Of a stretch of 64,000 nucleotides of DNA, positions 32,170-44,565 are shown one piece after another. The notes under the pieces are model-generated. The model did no database searches and was not told the origin of the DNA. It worked only from the letters and a program-made list of their open reading frames with translations. A program made the position numbers and the translations under genes. Origin of the DNA: Toxorhynchites rutilus septentrionalis (lineage: Eukaryota > Arthropoda > Insecta > Diptera > Culicidae); contig NC_073744.1 of NCBI RefSeq assembly GCF_029784135.1, forward strand, positions 70,110,593 to 70,174,592, written 5' to 3'. Within the stretch, counting starts at the first letter, position 1. Every line of letters begins with the position of its first letter.

Positions 32170-35100
32170 TATTTGCAAAGGAATCATTTAGTTTCTGCCG
32201 GCGGTGGATTTCTGGCATTCACGCCATCACAGCTAAGTCCAAGTCAGCGCATAACCAGATGGCAATCCAGGAGCCATGCTGACAAGGAGCCGACATGCCC
32301 AAGCGATGGCAACCGTCCTCTGTTCTAATAACCGAACCGCAGCGTCCGTAGTTTTTCATCCGCCGGGCACATCCGACATCCGAGGAATCCTCACTCTCCC
32401 TGGATATACATGTGTACGTAGGCGCCCTTTTATGTGGCAGGTTTAGGAGTTTCAAATCAATGCCAGCAAGTTGAGGGGATTAAAAGTCTCATTCTGGGCC
32501 TGCCATCACCACCCCATTCTGACAACAGCACGTGGCTAGCTAAATCCGGAGGATGATGCCTTTTTTCAAGTTTTTCCTCTGCTCCACCGCTGGCTCCATC
32601 ACTTCCGAGAGTTGGCAGTGCGCATAGCATTCAAACTCTGTATTTTTTCTGTAGCTGTTGTTGCCACCACTGCCAAGATGAGCGCAGAAACGAGCCAAAG
32701 TGCTGTCGGTGTAAAAATGTCTGGTTTTGTCATTTGCGTGCGGAAAGGAAGAATTGAGTGGGGGCGAGGACGAGCCAAAAACGAGGACGAGTCTTAAATC
32801 CTATCCCGCAAAGGACTACACTGGATGAGCTGGGATGGGCCAGCGGGCAGAACCAGGAAAAAAACTTCTGCTCGTTGGCGGAAGCCTGGGAGGATGTGGG
32901 CTGGCACACAATGTCACAGTATTGCGATTAGTGGGACTTGTAAAGGAACATTTGTAATGTTGACACACTTTAAGGCGATTGGATGCTCGTGTGCTATTAG
33001 GGTTTGGCTGGAATGTAACAACACTTGAATGTAAAATGCAAATAGGATAAAAACGGATAATCATCGTGTAGAACTTGGTTTCCTCCCATTTCCCATTTTT
33101 TTTGCACTTAATCGGTTTCGGATTTCTGATTTTTTTTCCGTTGTTGATCATCTTGGCTCAACATTCACTGGCAATCAAATATCGAATAGAAAACAAGCAT
33201 GAAAATGAACAAATATGCTTGCCAACTACCGCTGCGTAAACCCCCAACCCGTGTCTGATCGATCGTAACGGGGTCCGGAGGATTTATGTCGGATTTCACG
33301 CTCGCAATGAGCCACATTTTGCGTGTTTCGCGTCGTGGTTTTTCTTTCCTCTGACACTCGCGGTTCACTGTTTTGCGGTTAAATCTCGGGACACACGGTG
33401 CTGTTCGATCCGGCGAAAGTCGGAGAAGACATGGTGACAGAGCTAATCTGATAGCCAGAGCCGTGAGCCTGCAATGAGTGTAGCAGTGCGACGCGTTGGA
33501 ATCATCACATCCTGATCTCTGGAAGACCACCAAGCACACAGAACACGATGGAATGCGAATTTGGAGATTAGGGAGCTCTTTCGTACACCAGATAGTTAAT
33601 GGAAAATCAATTTCACTTTCGGTCGGGATTTGCTCGCATACTGTCGATAAGTAAAAAAAGTTGGAAGTTTCTTCGTGTGAAAAGCACGCACAGGAATGTC
33701 CCGGTCACTTTCAGTTCCATCGCGCGAACTGACGTTGGTGGACAGATGAGTGCGATAATAACACAGACTTTGAAGATTTGGTAACATAATCTGCGAAATT
33801 GCCGCTGTTCACGCTGTCGTTATTTGCGGGGCCACGCAAGCGTCACCGGGGAATCGTTTCAGCAGCATCTTGTACGTCTTCTGCCAAGGATAATTGAATG
33901 CTTTTAGTAAATTGGGGGAGGTTTTGGTGGTTAGTAGAAATATAATTGCTGCTGGTTTGTATAACGATGGGAAAACATTAGGATCCCCGCACATGGGATG
34001 AATATTAAATTTCGGAGAGTTTCAAGGAGAACAAATTGTTGTGCATAAAGATCTTTTCTGACTGAAAAAAAAAGTTTGATTTCATGATTACGAGTCAGCT
34101 GTTCTCATTCCTCTGTTACGAACTCAGTGGGACATCTGAACATTAACAAATCACCAAGCAAAAATCTAAACATGATTGCTATGTTTGTTGTTATTAATGA
34201 AAGATGCAGGTGATGAAATATGTTGAACTACACCCAAAATAAATAATTAGCACACTTTTAGGCATCCCAAAAAGTGACATTAAACGAGCTTAAACATGTC
34301 ATCAGAAGAGCTATCCGGGGAAACCGTTCACACACTAGTACAAAATTTCCCAAAGCGAGAGGCGAGTTTGTGTATAACATGTATGACAGAGCATCCAAAA
34401 ATAGGGGAAACATCTTAATTTACGCATACATCAAAGACGTTAACGTTAATATACTGTTTTATAGTAATGCTTAATGCCGGACGCTTAAGCGCTTACGAGT
34501 ATAACTTCAACTACTAAAAAATATTGACATATCATAGCATGAAAAATTAGCGTTCCTATAGATTTAGAAGGCCTTCATCTAAGTTATGAATCACAGAATT
34601 CCACAAAATCATGTTATATTTGTTCAAAATTTGAAATTTCTTTCATCGTGTCGTGATTTTAAATCCGGACACTTTTTCAATCATGCTTTGAAACCCGGAC
34701 ACTTTTGCTTTTAAATCCGGACACTTGTTTTCTTTGCATTCTTTGAGAGAAATTGTTTATTAATTAATGTAGAACTTATTAACGGGTGCGTTATAAGTAG
34801 CGGGACTAAATGGAAACACGTTTGATACAATTTTGTTTTTATTAATTCAATTATTTATTGTATTTTTTCAAGATGACCACTACAAGATGGCGCTATATAT
34901 ACAGTAAAACCTGTTTTTGTGCGATTTTTTTGTTGCCATTTTCTGTTCTTGTGTGTGTTTTTTTTGTGCGATTTTTTTTGTGCGGTGTATGAAAAGTTTT
35001 TTGTGCTCCCATTTAGTTTTTTTTCGATGGTTTATATGCATTTCAGTGCGAAAAAGGCATATTTGCGTCTCAATTATCCACTTTTGAAATCATTCCCCTC

Positions 35101-35435
35101 CTCTCATCAAATGCTCTAAGTTTTTCCGCTACAAAATGGCGGATTACATATTCCCTCAGAACCCCATCAATATGGGTATCAAACGAAAGGGCTTGATTGG
35201 ATTACATATTTTCTCAAACCCCATCAATATGGGTATCAAATGAATGGGCTTGATTAGTAGAATACAATTATTGATGAAAATCGTAAACCAAAGATGGCGG
35301 CCACTACATAACAGCGGGTTACATATTCTCTCAGAACCCTGTTAATATGGGTATCAAACGAAAGAGATCGACTAGTAGAACACGGTTATTTATGAAAAAT
35401 GCAAATCCAAAATTTTAAAGAAATTGTTGAACGGT

Positions 35436-35600
35436 TTTTGACGTGGGACTACGTCTAACCGGAGTATATGGGGGGTAAAATGAAAACCTAAACACAGAGC
35501 ATGCAGGAAAAAATGAAAGATTCCGAATGCTTATAACTCGAACATTTCTTACTGGATCGGGAAGATGTTTGCATCAATTGATAGGGAATGTTTCTACGCT
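35436..35600 (+). repeat. GACGT-motif dispersed repeat, copy B
   Basis: TTTTTGACGTGGGACTACGT, then GGAGTATATGGGGGG, then GAAAGATTCCGAATGCTTAT. It lies inside the large TIR element at 34651-37126. Confidence 0.7.
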
Positions 35601-35711
35601 TCTATCGCAATTAATAAAATGTTATTTTCCACTAGATAAACAATTGAATAACTGTAAAATGTTAAGCGTTATCTAAACGCCCTAACTGCCTCATTTTGAT
35701 TGGCCCGATCT

Positions 35712-36130
35712 ACGGTTTCCCTAACACAGCCATCAAAACCAAGCAGTCTTGGGGAAATCGGCATTGCAAATACATGAAAGTATGGGAACTTTCGCTCTCA
35801 CCGAAATGTGTTCCCTAACACAGACTTCAAAACCAAGCAGCGTTGGAGAGATCGGCATTGCAAGTACATGAAAGACGGGGGTATTTTTGTTCTGACTGAA
35901 ATGTGTTTCCCTAACACAGATTTCAAATACATGGAGCGTGGGGAAATTGACATTCCAAATACATGTAAGTCGGGAGCTTTTTTGTTCCGACTGAAATGTG
36001 TTTCCCTAACACAGACTTCAAATCTATGGAGCGTGAGAAAATAGTCTCAGCAAATAAATGGAAACTGCGAGTACTTTTGTACTCGCTTGCCTTTGTGCAA
36101 ACTAGAATATGTTTCCTTAACACGATCTTC
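35712..36130 (+). repeat. Tandem array of about 95-bp units
   Basis: TTTCCCTAACACAGA or close variants recur near 35716, 35811, 35907 and 36001, with a degenerate one near 36112. Units share AAATGTG, CTTCAAA, GAGCGT and CATGAAAG boxes. Peptides read from it are repetitive by-products. Confidence 0.8.
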
Positions 36131-36524
36131 CGAGAAGTACGTACACTTGAGAGATGCAAACTTCAGAAGGAAACGTAAAATGAAATAATCGTTTGATAAT
36201 TCTTCAGTTCACATATTTTGTCCTAGGTATCATACCAAACGTAAAAGGACTGTCATAAAATTTACTTGTAATGAAGAACATAATCTATCACAAAAAATGA
36301 ATTTACCTTATATGGAATTATACAATCTTTTTACTCAAAAAGCGAATATATTGAATTCAATTGAATTCGAGAATTGTTTCATTCAATCAAAAATTTAATC
36401 AATACAAACAAATGATTGGTACGATAAGGTAGTCCCGCGTCAACCTTGCGATTATATCATAAATATAACCCACCCATTTTTTGTAGAGAAATATACTAAT
36501 GATACAGATAATGTACTGAGAACT

Positions 36525-36655
36525 AAAAAAATAAATAAGTAAAAAACACTTTTTAAGTTCAACGGTTTCATTGTGATTAAACATAATAATAATACAGATG
36601 ATGTACTAAAAGCTAGAAAAAAATAAGGCAAGTAGCAGTTAGTAGTTACCACACC
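36525..36655 (+). repeat. Dispersed repeat R2, uninterrupted copy
   Basis: This is the reference for the mariner insertion site at 29238/31254. The two R2 halves are contiguous here, with TTCATTGTGATTAAACATAA followed soon by GGCAAGTAGCAGTTAGTAGT. Confidence 0.75.
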
Positions 36656-37235
36656 CCTTTCTTCATTAATCTAAGGCATTGATGAGACTAAAACAAATCG
36701 AGGGACATGCATTGAAACATCTAACTGTAGAAAATGAAAATCTGACGTGGCTCATTTTGAATTTGTGTTCAAATAGTCAACCCCTTCGTTTGATACATAG
36801 ATCAATATGCAGTTTTGAAAAAAAAAATTGTTTCAAAACATTTTGTGGTGGCGGCCATTTTCGATTTTTATTTTTCATGAACAACTGTGTTCTACTAGTC
36901 AATCTCTTTCCTTGATACCTATATTGATGGGGTTCTGAGAAAATATGTTATGCACCATTTTGTAGCGGCCGCCATCTTGGATTTACATTTCTCATCAATA
37001 ATTGTATTTTACTTATCAAGCCCATTCATTTTATACCCATATTGATGGTCATGGTTTAGTCATGATATTGAATGTAATGAAAAAAATGTCCGGATTAAAA
37101 AGCGTCCGGATTCAGAAGCATCACTGTACGCTCTCTGTTTTGCTCCCAGAAAACACTGTCTCTGTATATCTAGAAGATTTGTTGCCTTTTATAATGTAGG
37201 GTAATACTTACGTGCATCGGTATGTGTGATCACTA

Positions 37236-37458
37236 GGGTGCAGCGAAAATGGTCATGCCAAATTTCAAAAACCTACCATGTACATTTTGTTTATTGGCCC
37301 AAAAAAAAGATCTGTGATCTGCAAACTTTGAGCGCTTTGAGACACCCCTAATTCATGTCTGATCGAGCTGAAACTTTGCACAGATCATTTTGGGCCAATA
37401 AACAAAATGTACATGGTCGGTTTTTGGCAACATTTTTCTCATACATCCATTGCCACCC
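37236..37458. mobile_element. Hairpin MITE with TA flanks
   Basis: The ends GGGTGCAGCG and GGGTGGCAAT are inverted, with TA at 37234-37235 and 37459-37460. Near the centre a perfect 29-bp inverted pair starts CCATGTACATTTTGTTTATT at 37279. Length 223 bp, non-coding. Confidence 0.82.
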
Positions 37459-37499
37459 TAATGTTCAATGATAAGCTTTCTTTCATAGTCCTGCTTGTA

Positions 37500-38157
37500 C
37501 CCTCTGTCCAACTTCTATAAGACCACCCTGATTGTATTTCGTTGCAACACAAACAGTTAGAATTTTAACAAGATACATTCATACATTGTTGCATGCTTAT
37601 AATAAAGTATATTTAATGTCAATTTCGTTCAAAAGAGTTGTTTGTTTATACATTGTGCTTAAATATGATAATTTCAGCTGTCCAGTTCCTATAAGACCAC
37701 TTAAAAATTCATAAGTATTATCAATGAAAAATTAAAAAGGAACGGTTGATTTACATGTCAATAATTGGCAACCTTGCCATTTCGACTAATAAAATTCGTG
37801 TTGGGATACTATTCACCAAATTCTGCTGAACGGAGCAATTTCTATGATACCAACATTTTCTTGGTAAAATGCATCGATGTGTCTTTCTCGTCTCTCCGTA
37901 AGCACTTTTCCTTTCGGTATTTTCCAGATTTATTGATCAAAACAACTAAAACAAAGGAAAATGTAACTGGTCTTATAGAAACTTGACACTAGTAGAATTC
38001 GTTTGCGCTCAGCGCTTGCACACACACATGTAAAAATCATGCAGTGTATAGTTGTCACCAATACATACACACTAGAATATAAATTGTAGCATTGTTTGTT
38101 TACAATAACACAAAGCACCAAAATCATCACCTGGTCTTATAGAAGTTGGACAGAGTG
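37500..38157. mobile_element. Tc1-like MITE
   Basis: The ends are inverted around CTCTGTCCAACTTCTATAAG with TA on both sides (37498-37499, 38158-38159). A second inverted pair of the same motif lies inside (CTGTCCAGTTCCTATAAGAC near 37678, and its partner near 37965). The sub-terminal repeats resemble the IR/DR layout of some Tc1 elements. No gene inside. Confidence 0.78.
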
Positions 38158-38159
38158 TA

Positions 38160-38372
38160 GCCGTTGGTGTTTTCCGCACTTCTCTAACGATTCTGGCATC
38201 ATCCCGGTCCGTTGTCAAGCATTTGCGTCCATGTCACACCCGGTCGCTAACGGTACCAAAGCTTCTGAATCGCACCAATGCTCACGTTGTACTTGGTCGC
38301 TATGTTCCGAAAGGATGCGCCATCTTGGCGGTCCTTGAATATTAGCTTCTGCACAGAAATTTCGACTTTCAT
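38160..38372 (-). pseudogene. Tc1-like transposase N-terminal remnant
   Basis: The minus-strand frame starting at the ATG 38372-38370 gives a helix-turn-helix domain, VQKLIFKDRQDGASFRNIA followed by TKYNVSIGAIQKLW, then a stop. Continuing in frame, the next residues fit a linker. This is only the first DNA-binding unit of a Tc1-type transposase. It directly adjoins the MITE ending at 38157. Confidence 0.72.
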
Positions 38373-38379
38373 AATCAGC

Positions 38380-40897
38380 AAGGAAATACTTCTCGCAGAA
38401 CCGTATTCAGAATCAACAAACTCAATCTGACTTTAGAGAATGATGGAATTTGAATACCGAAAGCGTATAGAAATATCATTGATATCAGTAATGACACGCC
38501 ATCACCAGCTGAATACGAAAACTGTTCAATAGAAATCAAAATACGAAAAAACATTCAAAATGACCGTTTTTACAACATTTTTCTTTTGTTCACAAATATG
38601 ATCAAATCTGGCACAACTAAAGTACAAATCTTGTACTGCAGTCCAAAAACAATATTTATGGTGATAACTGACATCGTAACTTATGTAAGAACTTATGTAA
38701 AACAAACGATTCACGAGCAAAGAGGAAAATTTTTGAGCAGTGTATTCTATGTTATTGCCAGTACTGTACAACCGACTCCCTCGTTGTCTTCAATAAGGTA
38801 GTTTATATAACTTTAAAGTTATTGAGATTAATTATTTTGTTCATTCTAAAGTATCTGTAATTTAACACGTTATCATCTTTTAAAGATAGTTACCAGTCTG
38901 AACGAACAGATGCTGCTCGCTGGCTGTAGTGAGATAGGAATTTTCAGCATCGTAATGGTAGTGTTATACGAATATCGTGCCTCGTTACTGCATTACTTGT
39001 CCATTTTTGACTACGTGGGTAGAAAGGAAAAAAATGCAAATGTGTGGGAAAATGAGATTGCTACCTATTTTTTCGTAAATTCAAATCATTCACTGATTAG
39101 GGGATTTATGATAATGAGCATATAATATTAATCTCACAGAATTTATTATTCGATTGGTATGCCAATCATTGAAAATTCGTTCGTAGCAAATTTTATTTCA
39201 TAAAATAATTTCATGATTAAAAAAAGAAACAGAGAAGAAATATTTTTCTGTTTTACTTTTATGGTATGAATAAGGCGTATCACTTTCACGGTGACAATCG
39301 GTTAAACATTCGAGCGATTACTTGCGATTGGAATGCGTACAGAAAATTTCACACAATAATTCAAACATGCCAAAGGTGTGTGCTATGCAAAATTTCAATC
39401 ATATTATTTCATGTTTTTTCGACGTTTATTAGAAAAACGGTTATTATTAGTACAGTGATTGTGGATTTTCGATAAGACAAGTTGACCAATAAACTCCTTT
39501 ATATCATGTAAGTGAAATCAATAAAACTTTTCGAGGATGTACGTAGAACTGCTTATGCGTGGGTCAACCGAAATTCCACAGCTATAACATTTATACTATG
39601 AAGATAACCACTCAAAAGGGAAAGTCAGACGTCGCTCTGCTAATTTATTAATCGTAAACAGACAAGACCGATCCGTAACATTCCCCACATGAAGGGTTCC
39701 AAGAATCACTTAGCTGCTCAAAGCAATCGAACTCCAGAAGCCATATCGCGAGGAAACAACCCACAATAATACAAATTTAATAACGTACGCTGCTTCAGTT
39801 ACTTTCAAAATGTCTCTGTCTCCCATCTTGTTGCACTTCGAGGACGGCATTAGCGATGCTGGCAAGGACAAGCTGAAGCAAAAAAAAAAGAAAGTTAAAA
39901 TTATCCTACCGGAAAATTAAACATCTGGGGGGGAAACTTTCTGTCTTTCACCGTCTCTCGCTGTGACACGGTTTCTCGGCGAAGAGCCTCCGGTTGTGAG
40001 GTTTCGGTTCGCTTCCAGGTATATGGTTGAATTCAGTGAAAAACAGTTTATTGTTTCCATTTGAAAATAACAACAACAACAAAAATAATCACTAGAATGA
40101 AACACAAACACTACGATGTGGCAAACAACCAGCGGAAGGCGCTCGTTTCGGAGGATCACACGCCGCAAATCCTGCTCGAGAGTACGATTTCATCAGAAAA
40201 CATAACGCCCGCGAATAGAACAAAATAACCTAAAACAAAAGAAATGAAACATTTCGGCCCGCTGACGCACCCTCCCACACAATCCCAATATAAGTTGCCA
40301 GGGAGTGGGGCGGCAGAGAACGAACGAACGAAAAAAGAAAGCTTTTAACTTTATTTCATTACATTTTGCTGTTCCAATTGTACTGCTTCTCTTCTGAATG
40401 GAACGAATTCGTTAAGTGCTCTTGGTAAGAGGAAATATTCGCAATAAATGGGATGACTTATTGCGAATGGAATCGCGCGCAATACGTCACCAATTGGATT
40501 TTGAGCAAAAGAAAACAACCATCTTGGGGCATTATTTGAGTGGCAGTAAAGTCATTACGTTGTCAAGATTCAACGATTCGACGCTCGGCGTCGTGACTAA
40601 AATTGCTCCATTCCGAATTGACATTCAATTAATCTTCGCCGCGCACGCGAAAGCGTTCTCTCTACTTTGTTTGTTTTTAAGCAGGAAACATGGGTACAAA
40701 TTGCCGGATAACGGCAGTAAGACCCATTTCAATGTGTTTTTAGAGCAATTGATTGATAATTGGAGAAACAAATTGGCAAGGCTTGTTCGAGATTAAGATC
40801 GTTTGGTTTTCAATAAACATGGATATTTGAAATTAACATTTTGGTGTATATTTATACTATTGAAAAGGAAAAACACCTGACGGATTTGTTGACAGAA
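38380..40897. other. Unassigned stretch
   Basis: No element ends or known domains. A 126-codon frame at 40416-40796 and a 36-codon frame at 39810-39920 are open but not recognised. The part 39780-40420 is less AT-rich and includes a short GAAC repeat near 40318. Confidence 0.35.
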
Positions 40898-41933
40898 TAG
40901 GGTAGGGCGGGGCTAGTTGGTCATTTTTGAATAAATTTGGTTATAATTTGTAGTACGAAGTTTTGCGTTAGAATGTTATGTACCACAATGAAGCTTACCT
41001 TTTACCCTTTCAATGAAAAATAACCAGAGAATCAATTATTTGACATTCCTCTTTTATTTAACGTTAATAATAAATTGACCAACTAACCCCACACAAGGGG
41101 TAAATTGGTCAATAATAGGCATGTTATTTTTGAGCAAATAATATGCGTTTTTCCATTAGAAGTTTCCTTCATTATAAATTAATTGATTAAATCAAAACAA
41201 AAACAGTTAACTAATATCATGTAGCGGGTAAAAAAAACAAATTATTGAACATTTCAAATTATCATCGTTGAAAATTAGTCAGACAATCTTTTCTAGCGAA
41301 TTCGTCTCTCTTCCACTTTGTGACGAACCAAAGATGCCAGGTTTGAAGGCATGTCTTCATTTTGAAGACATTTGATTTTGTGAAGACATTATGAAATATG
41401 TGAAGACATTTCAGTATGATAGTGTACGTGGATTTTTAAAAGATATTATTTCGATGAAATTTTAACTATTGGTCGGAAATATCGTCAAAAAAGTAGGGCT
41501 TTAGTGTCAGCGAACGAAGCGGTCTGAAAACATATTGTCTCTAGAAGACATTGGTTCATTTGCGCTCGAGAATTCGAATGATTGTGACATTGAATTTCTA
41601 TTATTTTGGCCCTATTATACAATATATTAACCTAGATCTTTCAAACGACCACTTCACAAATCGAAGGTTTTCTGGTTACATACCATCTCTACAATTAGTT
41701 TCATGGATATGGTATGAGTTATAACCAAAATTTCAAAGCTGACATAAACAAATAGAGTTATCAAAGTTCCGTTTTTGTGCGAAGAACTTTCCTCCGATAT
41801 TATGGTGAACACATTTTCTCGCATCATGTCGAGACTTTTGAAAAAAAACCAACTGGCATCCCAGCGACGCACAACCGGCTGCATTCTTGCTTGCATTTGT
41901 TTTGATGACATTTGTACCGTTCGCCCCAAAGTA

Positions 41934-43157
41934 TTAGGCTGTCAAAAAAGTCCTGCGGTTCATTGTATCGAGTCATACTATAGCTTGTTGAAAAGGTATT
42001 TTTGCGCGCTATAGTGTTTTGTTTGGTTAAGTCGTTCGTGAGTTATAGTGTCGCAAATATGGAGCAAAATAAAGAGAAAATCCGACATATTTTACAGTAC
42101 TACTATGACAAAGGCAAAAATGCATCTCAAGCTGCCAATAAAATTTGTGCAGTTTATGAACCCGATACAGTTTCCATTTCCACCGCACAACGATGGTTTC
42201 AACGTTTTCGTTCTGGTTTAGAGGTCGTCGAAGATGCGCCACGCTCCGGATGGCCTGTCGTCGAAAATTGCGACAAAATCGCTGAATTAGCCGAGAAAGA
42301 CCGGCATAGTAGCAGCCGTAGCATCGGCCAAGAGCTGGGAATAAGTCATCAAACCGTTATTAACCATTTGAAGAAGCTTGGATTCACAAAGAAGCTCGAT
42401 GTATGGGTGCCACACACGTTGACGCAAAAAAACATCTTTGGCCGTATCGACGCATGTGAATCGCTGCTGAATCGCAACAAAATCGACCCGTTTCGGAAGC
42501 GGATGGTGACTGGCGATGAAAAGTGGGTCACTTACGACAACGTGAAGCGCAAACGGTCGTGGTCGAAGCCGAAGCGGCTCAGACGGTGGCCAAGCCCTCA
42601 TTAACGGCCAGGAAGGTTCTGCTGTGTGTTTGGTGGGATTGTCAAGGAATAATCTATTATGAGCTGCTTACCTATGGCCAAACGCTCAATTCGGACCTGT
42701 ACTGCCAGCAACTGGACCGCTTGAAGGTAGCACTCATGAAGAAGAGGCCATCTTTGATAAACAGAGGCCGCATTGTCTTCCATCAGGACAACGCCAGGCC
42801 ACACACTTCTTTGGTAACGCGCCAGAAGCTCCGGGAGCTCGGATGGAAGGTTCTTTTGCATCCGCCGTATAGTTCGGACCTTGCACCAAGTGACTACTAC
42901 CTGTTTTTGTCCATGGCGAACGAGCTAGGTAGTCAGAAGTTAGCCACAAAAGAGGCCTGTGAAAATTGACTATCCGAGTTTTTTGTCAATTAGTAAGCGA
43001 GCTTCTATAACAGGGGTATTATGAAGTTGGCATCTCGTTGGGAACAAGTCATCGAACAAAACGGCGCATATTTGACTTAAAACAGATGATTGTAACTAAT
43101 TTTATGAACAAATGAAAATTTAAAAAAAATACCGCAGGACTGTTTTTGACAGCCTAA
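41934..43157 (+). mobile_element. Mariner (DD34D) element, copy 2, complete ends
   Basis: Inverted ends TTAGGCTGTCAAAAAAGTCC and TTAGGCTGTCAAAAACAGTC, flanked by TA (41932-41933, 43158-43159); 1224 bp. The sequence is nearly the same as copy 1 at 2822-4034. Confidence 0.92.
42059..43080 (+). pseudogene. Mariner transposase, frameshift plus stops
   Basis: The ATG is at 42059. The helix-turn-helix domain (residues 1-110) and the first catalytic Asp in TGDEKW are intact. At about 42571 the frame breaks at precisely the site seen in copy 1. The second half carries HQDNARPHT and APSDYYLF with 34 residues between the aspartates. A TGA at 42967-42969 follows EACEN, and further stops follow in the next 30 bp, lesions absent from copy 1. 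The true end would be the TAA at 43078-43080. Confidence 0.92.
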
Positions 43158-43244
43158 TATATAGAAATAGCCTACATGTATGCTACATTACTCAATGCAT
43201 TATTGTGAGTTCTGATATTCAATGGGAGCCTTTATTATATTTAA

Positions 43245-43986
43245 GGGGGTATTCTAGTGTAGAGACACGAATTTCGGACGTTTTTTCGAACTCCGTAAAA
43301 ATAAAACAAAGAATATTTTTACTATCCATTATATCATTATTCGTTTATCTATCTTTCAACAATAAAACAAAAATAGGACGGAAAAAAAATATTCATAATT
43401 AGAATAGTTACATGCTGGTGAAGTGAGGGTGTTCAAAAAAAAGTTGTGCCATGGCGTACACGATTCCAGTCCTTCTGGTTATCTGAAACAAAAAAATCGA
43501 ACAGATTCTGAATCAGTAAAGATGTCGCTATGGCATGAACCTCGGACAAGTCAAAAACATGGGTTTTAACAAAATGGCGGCCGTTTGAAAACAAAAATGC
43601 TGTTTAAAACGTTTTTTTATAATAGTAAATAGTAGTTTTTTATAATAAAAAATAGTAAAATTAAAAAGTTATAATTTTTTATTGGTTCATGCGATAGAGA
43701 GATGGATGCAGATTATTTTCATATAAATTTGACATAAATCGGTTCAGTAGAACTTGAGATATCGTGTACGCCAGTTATAAAAAAAATAGTTCCGAGAGAA
43801 ACGCGTTTGAAGTTCATTGTGATGGCCGTAACAGGTTAGATACCACATCACTAAGATGGCTCTAACTAGGTAAATAATAGGATTTTCGATAAGTCCTTTC
43901 TAGAGTATATTCTTGAATGCCTAAACTACAGAAATATGGTAAAAAAAAATTTCGATTTTTTCAGATTTCTAGACTAGAATACCCCC
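43245..43986. mobile_element. MITE with TTAA target duplication
   Basis: Inverted ends GGGGGTATTCTAGT and GGGGGTATTCTAGTCTAG, flanked by TTAA on both sides (43241-43244 and 43987-43990). TTAA is the piggyBac superfamily target. The 742-bp interior has no transposase. The terminal bases (GGGGG) are not the usual CCC of piggyBac, so the superfamily is tentative. Confidence 0.75.
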
Positions 43987-44565
43987 TTAATGAAAATTTT
44001 ACAGCAAAAAATATAAATATGACAATTATATTGCAAGTGGTTTGTGTGGTGGTTGTCTCGTTTCAAATACACTGGGTTTAGCAGTAAAACATACGCTTTC
44101 TTTATTTGTTTAAAGTTTGCGTAATGAAACACGGCATACCTGAATGTGTTATATGCGTTGCTCTCAAGTGATCAATTTGTGTGACCAACTAGCCCCTCTA
44201 TATACGAAAAAGAATATTTATGAAAATTAAATAAAAATAATTTTAAAGGTGATTTCCATTAACACTCAAAGCTAATACGTACAATAAACCTTTGTTTTAC
44301 GTTTGAGCTATTTTTTTTCATGGTTATTAACCAGTTTTAGAACACACTTTATAATGCGCAAACCGTGAATGATTTTTGGCAAAATCGGAACCATGTCCGT
44401 ATTTTTTAACCTACTTAATAAAAAGTTTCTTCAATTTGCTTATTTGTTTGTATCAGCAATTCACTATTTTTCATCCATAGATCCCTAATTTTTTCGACGC
44501 TCACATTCCAAGATATCGTCACTGAACAACTTACCCCTATGACCAACTAACCCCGCCCTACCCTA

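Larger units (their letters stand above)
31331..34640. other. Low-repeat island with microsatellites
   Basis: Few repeats are recognisable between these points. The part 31900-33800 is GC-richer and contains simple repeats. A minus-strand GTGAGT preceded by an open reading stretch at 32218-32119 could be a splice donor. Another minus-strand open frame (33539-33165) ends in a hydrophobic segment. Neither is enough to call an exon. This may be regulatory or intronic DNA of a host gene. Confidence 0.35.
34651..37126. mobile_element. Large element with long inverted ends
   Basis: The right end reads, inverted, CAGTGATGCTTCTGAATCCG and is followed by TA (37127-37128). The left end has a diverged version, CGTGATTTTAAATCCGGAC. 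Inside, both sides carry repeats of AATCCGGAC, then blocks with AAGATGGCGGCC, TCTCAGAACCC and AATATGGGTATCAAA in opposite orientation (35140-35410 against 36840-37060). The centre holds a tandem array and a copy of repeat R2. No transposase is present. Confidence 0.5.
40900..44563. mobile_element. TIR element carrying two younger inserts
   Basis: Inverted ends GGGTAGGGCGGGGCTAGTTG and GGGTAGGGCGGGGTTAGTTG lie 3.66 kb apart, with TA on both sides (40898-40899, 44564-44565). Internal TTGACCAACTAACCCC-like boxes near both ends (41078, 44193) support a single origin. Removing the mariner (41934-43157) and the TTAA-flanked MITE (43245-43986) leaves about 1.7 kb without a transposase gene. Confidence 0.7.

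Noticed and set aside
39810..39920. A 36-codon frame with a lysine-rich run
   Set aside because: Too short, with the lysines coming from a poly-A stretch. No homologue recalled.
40416..40796. A 126-codon plus-strand frame
   Set aside because: No known motif, no splice context and no codon pattern I could defend. Left as unassigned.
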